Below, piece by piece: positions 34,065 to 41,941 of a DNA stretch of 64,000 bases. Numbering within the stretch: position 1 is the stretch's first letter; each line of letters opens with the position of its first letter. This DNA comes from Streptomyces sp. ATexAB-D23 (GTDB taxonomy: Bacteria; Actinomycetota; Actinomycetes; Streptomycetales; Streptomycetaceae), in contig NZ_KB892035.1 of the NCBI RefSeq assembly GCF_000373645.1, forward strand, positions 218,461 to 282,460, given 5' to 3'. The notes under the pieces were generated by a model. That model did not search any database. It saw only the letters and a program-made list of their open reading frames with translations, and was not told the DNA's origin. The translations under genes and the position numbers were made by a program.

Positions 34065-35087
34065 TCAGCCGGGCCTGACGAGCAGCGAGCGGGGCCCCCG
34101 GGTGAGGAGTCCGGTGGCGGCGGGCCGGAAGCCCTCCGCCCAGCGGAGCCGGGGCATCGCGTCGAGCAGGGCGCGCACCCCCTGCTCGGCCTCCAGCCGG
34201 CCGAGCGCCACGGCGGGGCAGCCCGGGGGCCCGGTCAGCGCACGGTCCTGGTCGGGGCGGAAGGGGTCGAACACGTCCGGGGCGGCGAACCGTTGCGGAT
34301 CGCGGGCAGCAGCGCCGATGAGGCAGGCGACGGGCGCCCGCGCGGGGAGGGTGCCGCCGCTGAGGGTGACCTCGGCGACGGTGCGGCGCAGCACGACCTG
34401 GACGGGCGGGTCGCGGCGCAGGGTCTCGGTCCAGGCCCGGCCGGCGAGCGCGGGTTCGATGCGCAGGGCGGCCAGCAGGTCGGGGTCGTCCAGCAGGTTG
34501 GCGAGGAAGGAGGCGAGCGCGGTCTCGCGCAGGGCGGTGTGCCGGACGCAGAGCGCGTCGCCTGTGGGCGCGGCGGCCTTCTCCTGCGGGGCCCCGTTCC
34601 TGTCACGGCCCAGCCCGGCGGGCAGCCAGCGGCAGAACTCCTCGACGAGATCGGCGCGGGGGCGGCGGGCGATGCGCCGGGCCAGCACGTAGGCGGTGCG
34701 CTCCACGCGTTCGGCGTGGCCGGCGGGGACGGTGCCGGTCACCACGGTGTAGCGGTCGGTGGGCAGGCAGCGCGCGCTGCCGTGGCACAGGCCGAGGGGC
34801 GCGGGGCCGCCCCGGGGCGCCCCGTCGTGCGGGAAGCCGGTGAACCGGGGGTCGGTGAGGGCGGCGGTCACGTCGTCGTACCGGCTGATCAGCCAGGCGC
34901 CGAGCGGGGCGTCGTAGCTGAGCGGGTACTGCTCGCGCAGCATCCGGTAGAAGCGGTACGGGTCGTGGGCCGCGCCGCGCGCCAGGAGGCTGGGGCCGGT
35001 GCGGGTCCGCCCGGAGCGGCCGGCGGGGGTGCGGGGTTCGGGCGAGGTGGTCGGGGCCGGTATGTCTCGGGGCGCGTCGGCCTGCAT
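34065..35087 (-). CDS. Shortened cytochrome P450-like protein
   Basis: 340 residues from ATG 35087 (GGGGGAAC upstream), about 60 shorter than usual bacterial P450s. The N-terminal part has 'DPYRFYRMLREQYPLSYDAPLGAWLISRYDDVTAALTDPRFTGF'. The ExxR motif is present as ETLR ('WTETLRRDPPVQVVLRRT'). The I-helix is reduced to 'ALRETALASFLANLLDDPDLL', keeping Glu-Thr but not the Gly. The heme loop reads 'ALTGPPGCPAVALGRLEAEQG': the Cys and L-x-R-x-E spacing are kept, but the Phe and His of FGxGxHxC are missing. Missing residues map mainly between helices F and I. It may bind heme differently, or be an orphan or decaying enzyme. A repeat array lies upstream. Confidence 0.75.
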   Translation of the reverse strand: MQADAPRDIPAPTTSPEPRTPAGRSGRTRTGPSLLARGAAHDPYRFYRMLREQYPLSYDAPLGAWLISRYDDVTAALTDPRFTGFPHDGAPRGGPAPLGLCHGSARCLPTDRYTVVTGTVPAGHAERVERTAYVLARRIARRPRADLVEEFCRWLPAGLGRDRNGAPQEKAAAPTGDALCVRHTALRETALASFLANLLDDPDLLAALRIEPALAGRAWTETLRRDPPVQVVLRRTVAEVTLSGGTLPARAPVACLIGAAARDPQRFAAPDVFDPFRPDQDRALTGPPGCPAVALGRLEAEQGVRALLDAMPRLRWAEGFRPAATGLLTRGPRSLLVRPG

Positions 35088-35184
35088 GGCGTTCCCCCGG
35101 GGCGAGTCGGTGCGCCGGTGCGCGGCGCGGGTCCTCTCAGGGCATCACCTGAACGGGCCCGTCGCAGTCGGCGCGCGGCCGTTC

Positions 35185-35235
35185 GGGTGATGTGGCGGGT
35201 GGGGTGACGCGGCCGGTGGGGTGATGTGCCCGGTG
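35185..35235. repeat. Three 17-bp imperfect tandem direct repeats
   Basis: GGGTGATGTGGCGGGTG (35185-35201), GGGTGACGCGGCCGGTG (35202-35218) and GGGTGATGTGCCCGGTG (35219-35235) are head to tail with no gap. They lie 98-148 bases upstream of the P450 start and 88 bases from the palindrome array. GGTGA at each start resembles the half-site of the palindromes in the array. Confidence 0.85.
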
Positions 35236-35322
35236 TCGGCCGGATGGAGCAGGTCGCCGGGGGTGCTGGTGTCGACGGGTGCGGGCGGGCCACGGGGCGG
35301 GGGCCACGGGCCGGGGCCGATG

Positions 35323-35524
35323 TGACATGTCATCGCGCGGCGCGCACGGTGACATGTCACATCCACCGGCTGCGCGCGTCCGCGGCGACAAGGCCGGTGT
35401 GTGACATGTCATCGTTCAGCACTGCACGGTGACATGTCACCGCAAGGGGCTGTGTCGTGACATGTCACCGCAGGGGGGCTGCGCGGTGACATGTCACCGC
35501 TGGGCGCCGGGCGGTGACATGTCA
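35323..35524. repeat. Array of seven TGACATGTCA palindromes
   Basis: The perfect 10-bp palindrome TGACATGTCA occurs at 35323, 35350, 35402, 35430, 35458, 35487 and 35515, with identical sequence in all seven copies and start-to-start steps of 27, 52, 28, 28, 29 and 28. Most copies extend to GGTGACATGTCACC or TGTGACATGTCA. Spacers differ, though copies 4-6 share 'CCGCa-GGGGcTG'-like bases and copies 1-2 resemble copies 3-4 (79-80 bp apart). The 52-base step would fit one lost copy near 35376. The array begins 24 bases after the DUF3592 stop and ends upstream of the P450 gene. The rest of the 460-base gap, 35088-35184 and 35236-35322, holds nothing I recognise. Confidence 0.95.
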
Positions 35525-35547
35525 CACGCCGGCCCCAGGGCGGCCGC

Positions 35548-36192
35548 TCAGCCCATGTCGTCGAACACCGGCCGCCGGCCCGCGCGGCGGCGTACAAATC
35601 CGCGCAGGCCCGCCAGGAGGGTGATGCACGTCCAGCCGGCGGCGCCCATCACCAGCATGCCGAGGCGGTCGCCCGAGTCGACGTCGGAGGCGGCCTCCAG
35701 CGGGACGACGCCCTTCGGGTCGCTGATGACCTCGATCCGGTCGCCCACCCTCCAGTCCGGGTCGTCCCCGTCGTAGTTCAGGGTCTCGTCGAGTTCACCC
35801 CTCGGACCCTCCAGGGTGAAGCGGTGGTTGGACCGGCCGGTCCCGGCGGCGCTGTCGGCCGTGACGCGGACGGTCTCCCGCACGCCCCGGCTGTCGAGCG
35901 CGGCCTCCGGCGCGTACTGGACCGAGCCGACGAGCACCAGCAGCGCGGGCAGCACGGAGAGAGCGGCGAGCCACCAGGCGTGGTGGAGGAATCGCAAGAC
36001 GATCACGAGGGCGAGGCAGCCGATGAGACCGGTGACGATGGGGATGGCGTCCATGCCCAGGGCGAGGTAGGAGACGCCCGTGTTGACCGCGGCGATGACC
36101 CAGCCGAGCACCACCACGGCGAGGGTGATCAGGAAGTACCGTCCCCGGTCCACGGTCGGACGCGGCGCCTTCTTCGTGTCCACGGCAGTCAT
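35548..36192 (-). CDS. DUF3592-domain membrane protein
   Basis: 214 residues from ATG 36192. Three transmembrane segments near residues 20-45, 50-70 and 75-95, a soluble domain (about 100-170) with the DUF3592 pattern 'HRFTLEGPRGELDETLNYDGDDPDWRVGDRIEVISDPKGVV', and a last transmembrane segment at about 178-198. The 'DPDWRVGDRIEVISDPKG' part resembles an OB-like beta domain. Function unknown. The stop is followed at once by the palindrome array. Confidence 0.75.
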   Translation of the reverse strand: MTAVDTKKAPRPTVDRGRYFLITLAVVVLGWVIAAVNTGVSYLALGMDAIPIVTGLIGCLALVIVLRFLHHAWWLAALSVLPALLVLVGSVQYAPEAALDSRGVRETVRVTADSAAGTGRSNHRFTLEGPRGELDETLNYDGDDPDWRVGDRIEVISDPKGVVPLEAASDVDSGDRLGMLVMGAAGWTCITLLAGLRGFVRRRAGRRPVFDDMG

Positions 36193-36240
36193 CGGGGCAG
36201 CATAGACAACCGCCCCGCCACCGCCCCCGGCCGGTCCCGG

Positions 36241-37152
36241 TCAGTGTCCGGGCGGCGGTCCGGGCCGCGGTCCGGGCGGCCAGGAGGCGTCCAGCAGTTC
36301 GGTGAACGCGGCGGCCGCGCCGGTCAGTTCCACCCGGGAGAAGACCGCGAGCCCGCGGGTCCACGGCGGCTCGACGGTGAGCACCGCGCAGTCCTCGCCG
36401 ACGGCTCCCCGCACGACGTGCGCGGGCGCGGTCGCGATCCCGACCCCGGCCGCCGCCATCCGTACCGCGGTCGACGTGTGCTCCGTGCGGACCGCCGTAC
36501 GGGGGACGAAGCCGGCCTCGGCGCAGGCCCAGTCCAGGAACGGCCGGCCGTGCACGACGGCCTCCATCGCGCACCGCACCCAGGGGCGGTCGGCGAGTTC
36601 GTGGAGGCGGACGGAGGCGCGTCCGGCGAGCCGGTCGTCGAAGGGGACGACCAGGACGATCTCCTCCTCGCCGATCGGGACGACCGGGCCCGGCCAGTCG
36701 GGGGGCGGCGGGCCGACGGCGAGGTCCGCGGTGCCCCGTTCGATCTGCTCCTCAAGGGCCTGCGTGGTGGCGTACTCGTGGAGCACGAGGCCCACCCCGG
36801 GGTGTGCGGAGCGCCAGCGGGCGAAGACCTCGGGGAGGATGCCGACGGCGACGGCGTGCACGGTGGCGATGTGCAGTTCGCCGCCCTCGGCGCCCGCCGC
36901 CGCCCGCGCGGCGCGCCGCGCCTGGGCGGCGCTGCGCACGGACCGTTCGGCGTGCGGCAGGAAGGCGCGGCCCATCGGGGTCAGCCGCACACCGCGCGGC
37001 AGCCGTTCGAGCAGCGGGCCGCCGACGGTCCGCTCCAGGGCCTTGATCTGGTGGGACAGCGCCGGCTGGGTGACGTGGAGGAGTTCGGCGGCCCGGGTGA
37101 AGGAGGACTCCTCGACCACCGTGAGGAAGTACTCCATCTGCCGAAGGCTCAT
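36241..37152 (-). CDS. LysR-family transcriptional regulator
   Basis: 303 residues from ATG 37152. The N-terminal winged helix-turn-helix is 'MSLRQMEYFLTVVEESSFTRAAELLHVTQPALSHQIKALER' (1-41), followed by the linker helix and a two-lobed effector domain with 'VGLVLHEYATTQALEEQIERGTADLAVGPPP'. The last residues are Pro/Gly-rich. It is divergent from the dihydrolipoamide dehydrogenase gene with 117 bases between, the classic LysR arrangement, so that gene is a likely target. The effector is unknown. Confidence 0.92.
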   Translation of the reverse strand: MSLRQMEYFLTVVEESSFTRAAELLHVTQPALSHQIKALERTVGGPLLERLPRGVRLTPMGRAFLPHAERSVRSAAQARRAARAAAGAEGGELHIATVHAVAVGILPEVFARWRSAHPGVGLVLHEYATTQALEEQIERGTADLAVGPPPPDWPGPVVPIGEEEIVLVVPFDDRLAGRASVRLHELADRPWVRCAMEAVVHGRPFLDWACAEAGFVPRTAVRTEHTSTAVRMAAAGVGIATAPAHVVRGAVGEDCAVLTVEPPWTRGLAVFSRVELTGAAAAFTELLDASWPPGPRPGPPPGH

Positions 37153-37204
37153 CGCGCCGCCCCTCCCCCATCGCCCGGTCCCGGCCGGCGTGAGACATAA
37201 ACGC

Positions 37205-37247
37205 TGTGCATCGGATCCACACAAACATTGCCTTGGACTCATGGCAA
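37205..37247. promoter_or_regulatory. Inverted repeats in the LysR/lpd divergent promoter
   Basis: TGTG (37205-37208) with CACA (37218-37221), and TTGCC (37228-37232) with GGCAA (37243-37247) around a 10-base centre. The T-N11-A spacing of LysR sites fits both. They lie 53-106 bases from the regulator start and 22-65 bases before the dehydrogenase start. Confidence 0.4.
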
Positions 37248-37269
37248 GGGCCCGGCGGAGGGTGGGGAC

Positions 37270-38691
37270 ATGACACAGACGCAGGATGTGAACGAGGCCG
37301 ATGTCGTGGTCGTCGGCGGCGGTACCGGCGGCTACTCGACCGCGCTGCGGGCGGCGGCGCTCGGGTTGCGGGTGGTCCTCGCCGAACGCGACAAGGTGGG
37401 TGGCACCTGCCTGCACCGCGGCTGTATCCCGAGCAAGGCGATGCTGCACGCGGCCGAACTCGTCGACGGCATCGCGGAGGCCCGTGAACGCTGGGGGGTG
37501 AAGGCGGTGCTGGAGTCGGTCGACTGGCCGGCCCTGGTCGCCACCCGCGACGACATCGTGACCCGCAACCACCGGGGCGTCCAGGCCCATCTGGCCCACG
37601 CAGGCGTCGAAGTGGTGTCAGGGAGCGCGGAGTTGACGGGCCCGCGCGGTGTCCGGATCGCGGGGTACGGGGAGGTCGTCGCCCGGCGCGGCATCGTGCT
37701 GGCGACGGGGTCGCGGCCCCGGACGCTGCCGGGTCCGGTGGTGGACGGGCGGCGGGTGGTGACCAGCGACGACGCGCTGTTCGCGCCCGGTCTGCCGGAT
37801 TCGGTGCTGGTGCTGGGCGGTGGGGCGATCGGGGTGGAGTACGCCTCGCTGCACCGGTCGATGGGGGCGCGGGTGACGCTGGTGGAGGCCGCCGACCGGC
37901 TGGTGCCGCTGGAGGACGCCGAGGTGTCGCGTCACCTGACGCGGGGTCTGAAGAAGCGTGGCATCGACGTGTTGACGGGCACACGACTGCTGGAAGCGGC
38001 CGTCCTCGATGACGGCGTCCGGGCCACGCTGCGCACCCCGCGCGGCGAGACCCGGACGGTGCGGGCGCGACGGCTGCTGATCGCGGTGGGCCGGGTCCCT
38101 GTGACGGACGGCCTGGGGCTCGCGGCGGCGGGCCTGGCCGCCGATGACCGGGGGTATGTGGCTCCGGCGGACTGGTCACGGCTGGAGACCGCGGTGCCCG
38201 GCATCCATGTGGTGGGCGATCTGCTGCCGCCGCCGTCCCCGGGCCTGGCCCACGCCTCGTTCGCCGAGGGGCTGCTGGTGGCGGAGACCCTGGCGGGGCT
38301 GCGGCCGTCCCCGGTGGACTACGACGCGGTGCCCCGGGTCACCTACTCGGCGCCCCAGACCGCGGCGGTGGGCCTGACCGAGGCGGGTGCGCGCGACGCG
38401 GGGCACGACGTCGTGGTCAACACGATGCCGCTGACCGCCGTCGCCAAGGGCATGGTGCACGGGCAGGGCGGCATGGTGAAGGTGGTCGCGGAGCGCGGGG
38501 GCCGGGTCCTCGGGGTGCACCTGGTCGGGCCGCACGTCTCGGAGATGGTCGCCGAGAGCCAGCTGATCGTCGGCTGGGACGCGGAACCCTTCGACGTGGC
38601 CCAGCACATCCACCCGCATCCGACGCTCTCGGAGGCCGTCGGCGAGTCCTTCCTCACCCTGGCAGGACGGGGGCTTCACCAGCAGGCGTGA
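37270..38691 (+). CDS. lpdA: Dihydrolipoamide dehydrogenase
   Basis: 473 residues from ATG 37270. A pyridine-nucleotide disulfide reductase: FAD site 'DVVVVGGGTGGYSTALRAAALG', redox disulfide in 'GGTCLHRGCIPSKAML', NAD site 'VLVLGGGAIGVEYASLHRSMG', and the C-terminal dimer motif 'HIHPHPTLSEAV' with the active-site His-Glu pair. It reoxidises the lipoyl group of E2 in 2-oxoacid dehydrogenases or the glycine system. No E1/E2 genes are adjacent, so it may be a general or secondary Lpd under control of the divergent LysR gene. Confidence 0.92.
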   Translation: MTQTQDVNEADVVVVGGGTGGYSTALRAAALGLRVVLAERDKVGGTCLHRGCIPSKAMLHAAELVDGIAEARERWGVKAVLESVDWPALVATRDDIVTRNHRGVQAHLAHAGVEVVSGSAELTGPRGVRIAGYGEVVARRGIVLATGSRPRTLPGPVVDGRRVVTSDDALFAPGLPDSVLVLGGGAIGVEYASLHRSMGARVTLVEAADRLVPLEDAEVSRHLTRGLKKRGIDVLTGTRLLEAAVLDDGVRATLRTPRGETRTVRARRLLIAVGRVPVTDGLGLAAAGLAADDRGYVAPADWSRLETAVPGIHVVGDLLPPPSPGLAHASFAEGLLVAETLAGLRPSPVDYDAVPRVTYSAPQTAAVGLTEAGARDAGHDVVVNTMPLTAVAKGMVHGQGGMVKVVAERGGRVLGVHLVGPHVSEMVAESQLIVGWDAEPFDVAQHIHPHPTLSEAVGESFLTLAGRGLHQQA

Positions 38692-38701
38692 GGCGGTGGC
38701 G

Positions 38702-39268
38702 TCAGGCGGGCGGCCGGAGCGCGGGGGCGGAGAGCCGGAACATCATCCGGCCGAAGCTGACCTGGTCCCCTTCGCGCACCGGGACCGTACCGGTGACGCG
38801 CTGCCCGTTGACGCAGGTGCCGTTGGTCGAGCCGAGGTCGCGCAGCAGCCAGCGGTCGCCCTGGGCGGTCAGTTCGGCGTGCGTCCGGGAGACCGTCTCG
38901 TGGCTGAGGCGCAGTCCGTTGCCCGGGTCGCGGCCGATGCGCAGGGGGTGCGGGCTGGGGGCCGGCAGCAGCAGCTTCGGCAGCCGCTCCGCCCGCCACG
39001 CCCGGCGGATGCGCTCCGGGAAGCCGGAGACCCCGCCCACGACCCGCAGCAGTCCGCGCGACCAACGGCCCTCGTGCTCCAGGTCCCTGGTGAGGGCTTC
39101 CAACTCCTCGGGGCGGCTCGTCGTCAGGGCCACCTCCATGCGCCGCATGAAGGTGTCCTGGGAAAGCCTGCCCTGGGCCGCGCCCTCTCTGAGCACACCC
39201 AGAACACGGTCGCGCTGGGCGTCCGACAGCCGCGCGGGATACGTGTGGGACTCGAAGGAGGACGTCAC
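38702..39268 (-). CDS. DUF1707 and FHA domain protein
   Basis: 188 residues from GTG 39268. The N-terminal domain (about 10-65, 'YPARLSDAQRDRVLGVLREGAAQGRLSQDTFMRRMEVALTTSRPEELEAL') is DUF1707, also called SHOCT-like. The C-terminal domain (about 105-180) is a forkhead-associated fold with 'LRIGRDPGNGLRLSHETVSRTHAEL' and 'WLLRDLGSTNGTCVNG', in which Arg, Ser and Asn bind phosphothreonine. It probably reads phosphorylation by a Ser/Thr kinase; two such kinases are encoded at 54.9-59.1 kb, but a link is only inference. A GGAG two bases from the GTG gives a tight ribosome-binding site. Confidence 0.9.
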   Translation of the reverse strand: MTSSFESHTYPARLSDAQRDRVLGVLREGAAQGRLSQDTFMRRMEVALTTSRPEELEALTRDLEHEGRWSRGLLRVVGGVSGFPERIRRAWRAERLPKLLLPAPSPHPLRIGRDPGNGLRLSHETVSRTHAELTAQGDRWLLRDLGSTNGTCVNGQRVTGTVPVREGDQVSFGRMMFRLSAPALRPPA

Positions 39269-39446
39269 GTCTCCAATTGTCGGTCCGACGGCCCCGGGGT
39301 GTCCAGAACAACCCCGCTTTCCGCCCTCCTGACCTGCGCGGGCCGCACCCGGGATATCCGGAGGCGGCCGGCCGGGAGCGTTGCTAGGGTCGGCGGCCTT
39401 GCCTCCGGCGACCGCCGTGACGCACCCGCTCGCCCATGGGGGATTT

Positions 39447-40403
39447 GTGCCCGACGCACCACTCGGCCTGACCGTCCGACCACTCAGCGGACCGGAGGAG
39501 CTGGACCTCTTCCGTCAACTGCCCTACGTCCTGGACCACGAGCTGGCGGACGACCTCGCCACGGGCCGCCGCCGCCCGGAGTGGATGTGGGTGGCGGTGC
39601 GCGGTGAGCGGGTCGTGGCGCGGATCGCGTGGTGGAGCAGGGACGGCGGTACGCCGCTGCTGCTCGACTTCTTCGACCTGGACGACACCCTGCCGGTCCC
39701 CGAGCGCGAGGAGGCCGGGCTGCGGCTGGTCGAGGAGGCGACGGCCGCCGTCGTACCGGCCGGGACGCCCCGCCCCGAGTACGGGCGCTACGTGCCGGCC
39801 GACTGGCGCGAGGACCCGGCGGTCCGCGAAGCCGTCGAGTCCCGTATCCGGGTCATGGAGCGCACCGGGGCCCGGATGCTCGTGGAGCGGCTGCGCCTGG
39901 AGTGGCGGCGGGGTACGCCCGTCCCGGCCGGCAGCGGCAGGCTGCGGTTCCGCCCGGTCGACGGGCGCGAGGACCTGCTCGCCCTGATGACGCCGGTCAT
40001 GGAGGGCACGCTCGACGCCCACGGCCGGGCGGACCTGGCGTCCGGACTCTCTCCGCGGCAGGCCGCGGAGAAGCATTACGACGAGGAGCTGGCCGGCTAC
40101 GCGACGCCCCGGGAGTGGTGGCGGGTGGCCGAGCTGCCGGACGGTGAGCCGGTCGGTTTCGTGATCCCGGCCCGCAACAACTACAACCCGGTCATCGCGT
40201 ACATCGGGGTGCTGCCCGCCCATCGCGGGCGCGGCCACATCGACGACATCCTGGCCGAGGGGACCCGGGTGCTCGCCGCGCAGCGGGACGTGGAGCGCGT
40301 CCGGGCGGCGACGGACCTCGGCAACCTGCCGATGGCGAAGGCGTTCGAGCGTCTGGGATACGTCAACTTCGAGCGCGCCTTCGACATGGTGTGGGACGGC
40401 TGA
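39447..40403 (+). CDS. GNAT-family acetyltransferase with an N-terminal extension
   Basis: 318 residues from GTG 39447, with GGGGGA upstream; the open frame extends to 39381 without a site. The C-terminal half holds the acetyl-CoA fold 'FVIPARNNYNPVIAYIGVLPAHRGRGHIDDILAEGTRVLA' (about 230-270, RGRG) and 'ATDLGNLPMAKAFERLGYVNF'. The N-terminal half ('LTVRPLSGPEELDLFRQLPYVLDHELADDLATGRRRPEWMWVAV') looks like a degenerate second GNAT unit, as in mycothiol synthase-like tandem proteins. Substrate unknown. It converges on the beta-glucosidase gene. Confidence 0.85.
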   Translation: MPDAPLGLTVRPLSGPEELDLFRQLPYVLDHELADDLATGRRRPEWMWVAVRGERVVARIAWWSRDGGTPLLLDFFDLDDTLPVPEREEAGLRLVEEATAAVVPAGTPRPEYGRYVPADWREDPAVREAVESRIRVMERTGARMLVERLRLEWRRGTPVPAGSGRLRFRPVDGREDLLALMTPVMEGTLDAHGRADLASGLSPRQAAEKHYDEELAGYATPREWWRVAELPDGEPVGFVIPARNNYNPVIAYIGVLPAHRGRGHIDDILAEGTRVLAAQRDVERVRAATDLGNLPMAKAFERLGYVNFERAFDMVWDG

Positions 40404-40410
40404 TCACCCG

Positions 40411-41766
40411 TCATCGCCCGTCGGCGCGCTGGGCCTTGATGAGGTCGCGGTACCAGGCGTAGGAGTCCTTCGGGGTGCGGCGCAGCGTCTCGTAGTCGAT
40501 GTGGACGAGACCGAAGCGCTTGCTGGCCCCCTCGGTCCACTCGATGTTGTCGGTGAGGGACCAGGTGAAGTAGCCGCGTACGTCGACGCCCGCGTCGATC
40601 GCCTCGTGCAGGGCCCTGAGGTGACCGTCGAGGAAGGCGATCCTGCGGGTGTCCTCGGCCGGTTCGTCCACGGCGCAGCCGTTCTCCGTGATGTAGAGCG
40701 GCGGGAGCCGGTCGCCGTAGCGCTCCCGCAGCTGTACGAGGGTCTCGCGCAGGCCCTCGGGGACGACGGGCCAGCCGAAGTCGGTCTTCTCGTAGCCCTC
40801 GATCTCGCGGATGCCGAAGGGCAGGCCCTCGGGCATGCCGAAGCCGGCGAAGCTGTCGAGCGCGTCGGGCGTGGGGGCGCCGACGAGGGTGGGGTTGTAG
40901 TAGTTGACGCCGTACCAGTCCAGCCGGGTGGAGATCGTGCGCAGGTCGTCCTCGACGGGGCCGGGCATCAGGGCCGCGAAGTTCTCGTCGGGGTAGCGGC
41001 CGGTGAGGAGCGGGTCGGAGAAGAGCCGGTTGGTGAGGGTGTCGTACAGCTCGGCGGCGAAGCGGTCCTCGTCCGAATCTCCGGCCGTCCAGACCGGCGA
41101 GTGCGATACGGCGATGCCGATGTTCTCGGCGCCCGCCGCGCGCAGCGCGCGTACGGCCAGGCCGTGGGCGAGGAGCTGGTGGTGGGCGGCGGGCAGCGCG
41201 TCGAAGAGGAGGGTGCGGCCGGGGGCGTGCTCACCGAGTGCGTAACCCAGCAGGGTGACTTCGGCGGGTTCGTTGACCGTGATCCACATGGGGACGCGGT
41301 CGGCGAGGCGTTCGGCGACGATCCCGGCGTACTCGGCGAACCGGTAGGCGGTGTCCCGGTCGAGCCAGCCGCCCGCCTCGTCCAGCGGGAGCGGGGTGTC
41401 CCAGTGGTAGAGGGTGGGGGCCGGGGTGATGCCATGGGCGCAGAGCTCGTCCACGAGGCGGTCGTAGAAGTCGAGGCCCCGCGGGTTGACGGGGCCGCTG
41501 CCGCCGGGGACGACGCGCGGCCAGCTCACCGAGAACCGGAAGGCGTCGGCGCCGAGTCCGGCCAGCAGCGCGACGTCCTCGCGGTAGTGCCGGTGGAAGC
41601 CGGTGCCCCGGCTCGTGTCGGTGCCGTCCTTGATGCGTCCGGGCTGCGCGGCGAAGGCGTCCCAGCCGGAGGGGCCCTTGCCGTCGGCGTCGGCGGCGCC
41701 TTCGGTCTGGAAGGCGGACGCGGAGGCTCCCCACAGGAATCCGGGCGGGAAAGACGGCACGGTCAT
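40411..41766 (-). CDS. bglB: GH1-family beta-glucosidase
   Basis: 451 residues from ATG 41766, with GGAGG upstream; a GTG at 41778 is less likely. The whole GH1 barrel is present: 'PPGFLWGASASAFQTEGA', acid/base Glu166 ('WITVNEPAE') and nucleophile Glu361 ('LYITENGC'), with 'YFTWSLTDNIEWTEGASKRFGLVHID' and 'RTPKDSYAWYRDLI' near the end. There is no signal peptide, so it acts inside the cell on imported beta-glucosides such as cellobiose. It stands between the parts of the trehalose gene set; the nearest sugar importer (22.8-25.9 kb) could supply substrate, but nothing shows this. Confidence 0.93.
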   Translation of the reverse strand: MTVPSFPPGFLWGASASAFQTEGAADADGKGPSGWDAFAAQPGRIKDGTDTSRGTGFHRHYREDVALLAGLGADAFRFSVSWPRVVPGGSGPVNPRGLDFYDRLVDELCAHGITPAPTLYHWDTPLPLDEAGGWLDRDTAYRFAEYAGIVAERLADRVPMWITVNEPAEVTLLGYALGEHAPGRTLLFDALPAAHHQLLAHGLAVRALRAAGAENIGIAVSHSPVWTAGDSDEDRFAAELYDTLTNRLFSDPLLTGRYPDENFAALMPGPVEDDLRTISTRLDWYGVNYYNPTLVGAPTPDALDSFAGFGMPEGLPFGIREIEGYEKTDFGWPVVPEGLRETLVQLRERYGDRLPPLYITENGCAVDEPAEDTRRIAFLDGHLRALHEAIDAGVDVRGYFTWSLTDNIEWTEGASKRFGLVHIDYETLRRTPKDSYAWYRDLIKAQRADGR

Positions 41767-41941
41767 CTCGGCCTCCACAGCCGTAAGAGGGAGTGCGTAG
41801 GGCAGAACCTGGCAGGGCAGTGATCAGATTCAGACCTTAATCGCCAGTATCGAACTCGATCCAGTGTCGGGGCGCCGAAGATCGCGCCCGCTGCCGACCA
41901 TGGGCCGGGGCGAACGGGCCCCGGAAGCGAGGGAGCGCCGC

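Noticed and set aside
35323..35524. CRISPR array
   Set aside because: The repeat is only 10-16 bp and palindromic, the spacers are 17-19 bases and partly similar to each other, and there are no cas genes in the window.
35323..35524. Array of CRP-type sites (TGTGA-N6-TCACA)
   Set aside because: The arms are separated by four bases or fewer around the CATG centre, not six, so the symmetry does not fit CRP.
35137..35597. Short frames of 62-91 codons across the repeat array on both strands
   Set aside because: Their repeated V-T-C-H or T-C-H translations only reflect the palindrome; no start site and no third-position bias.
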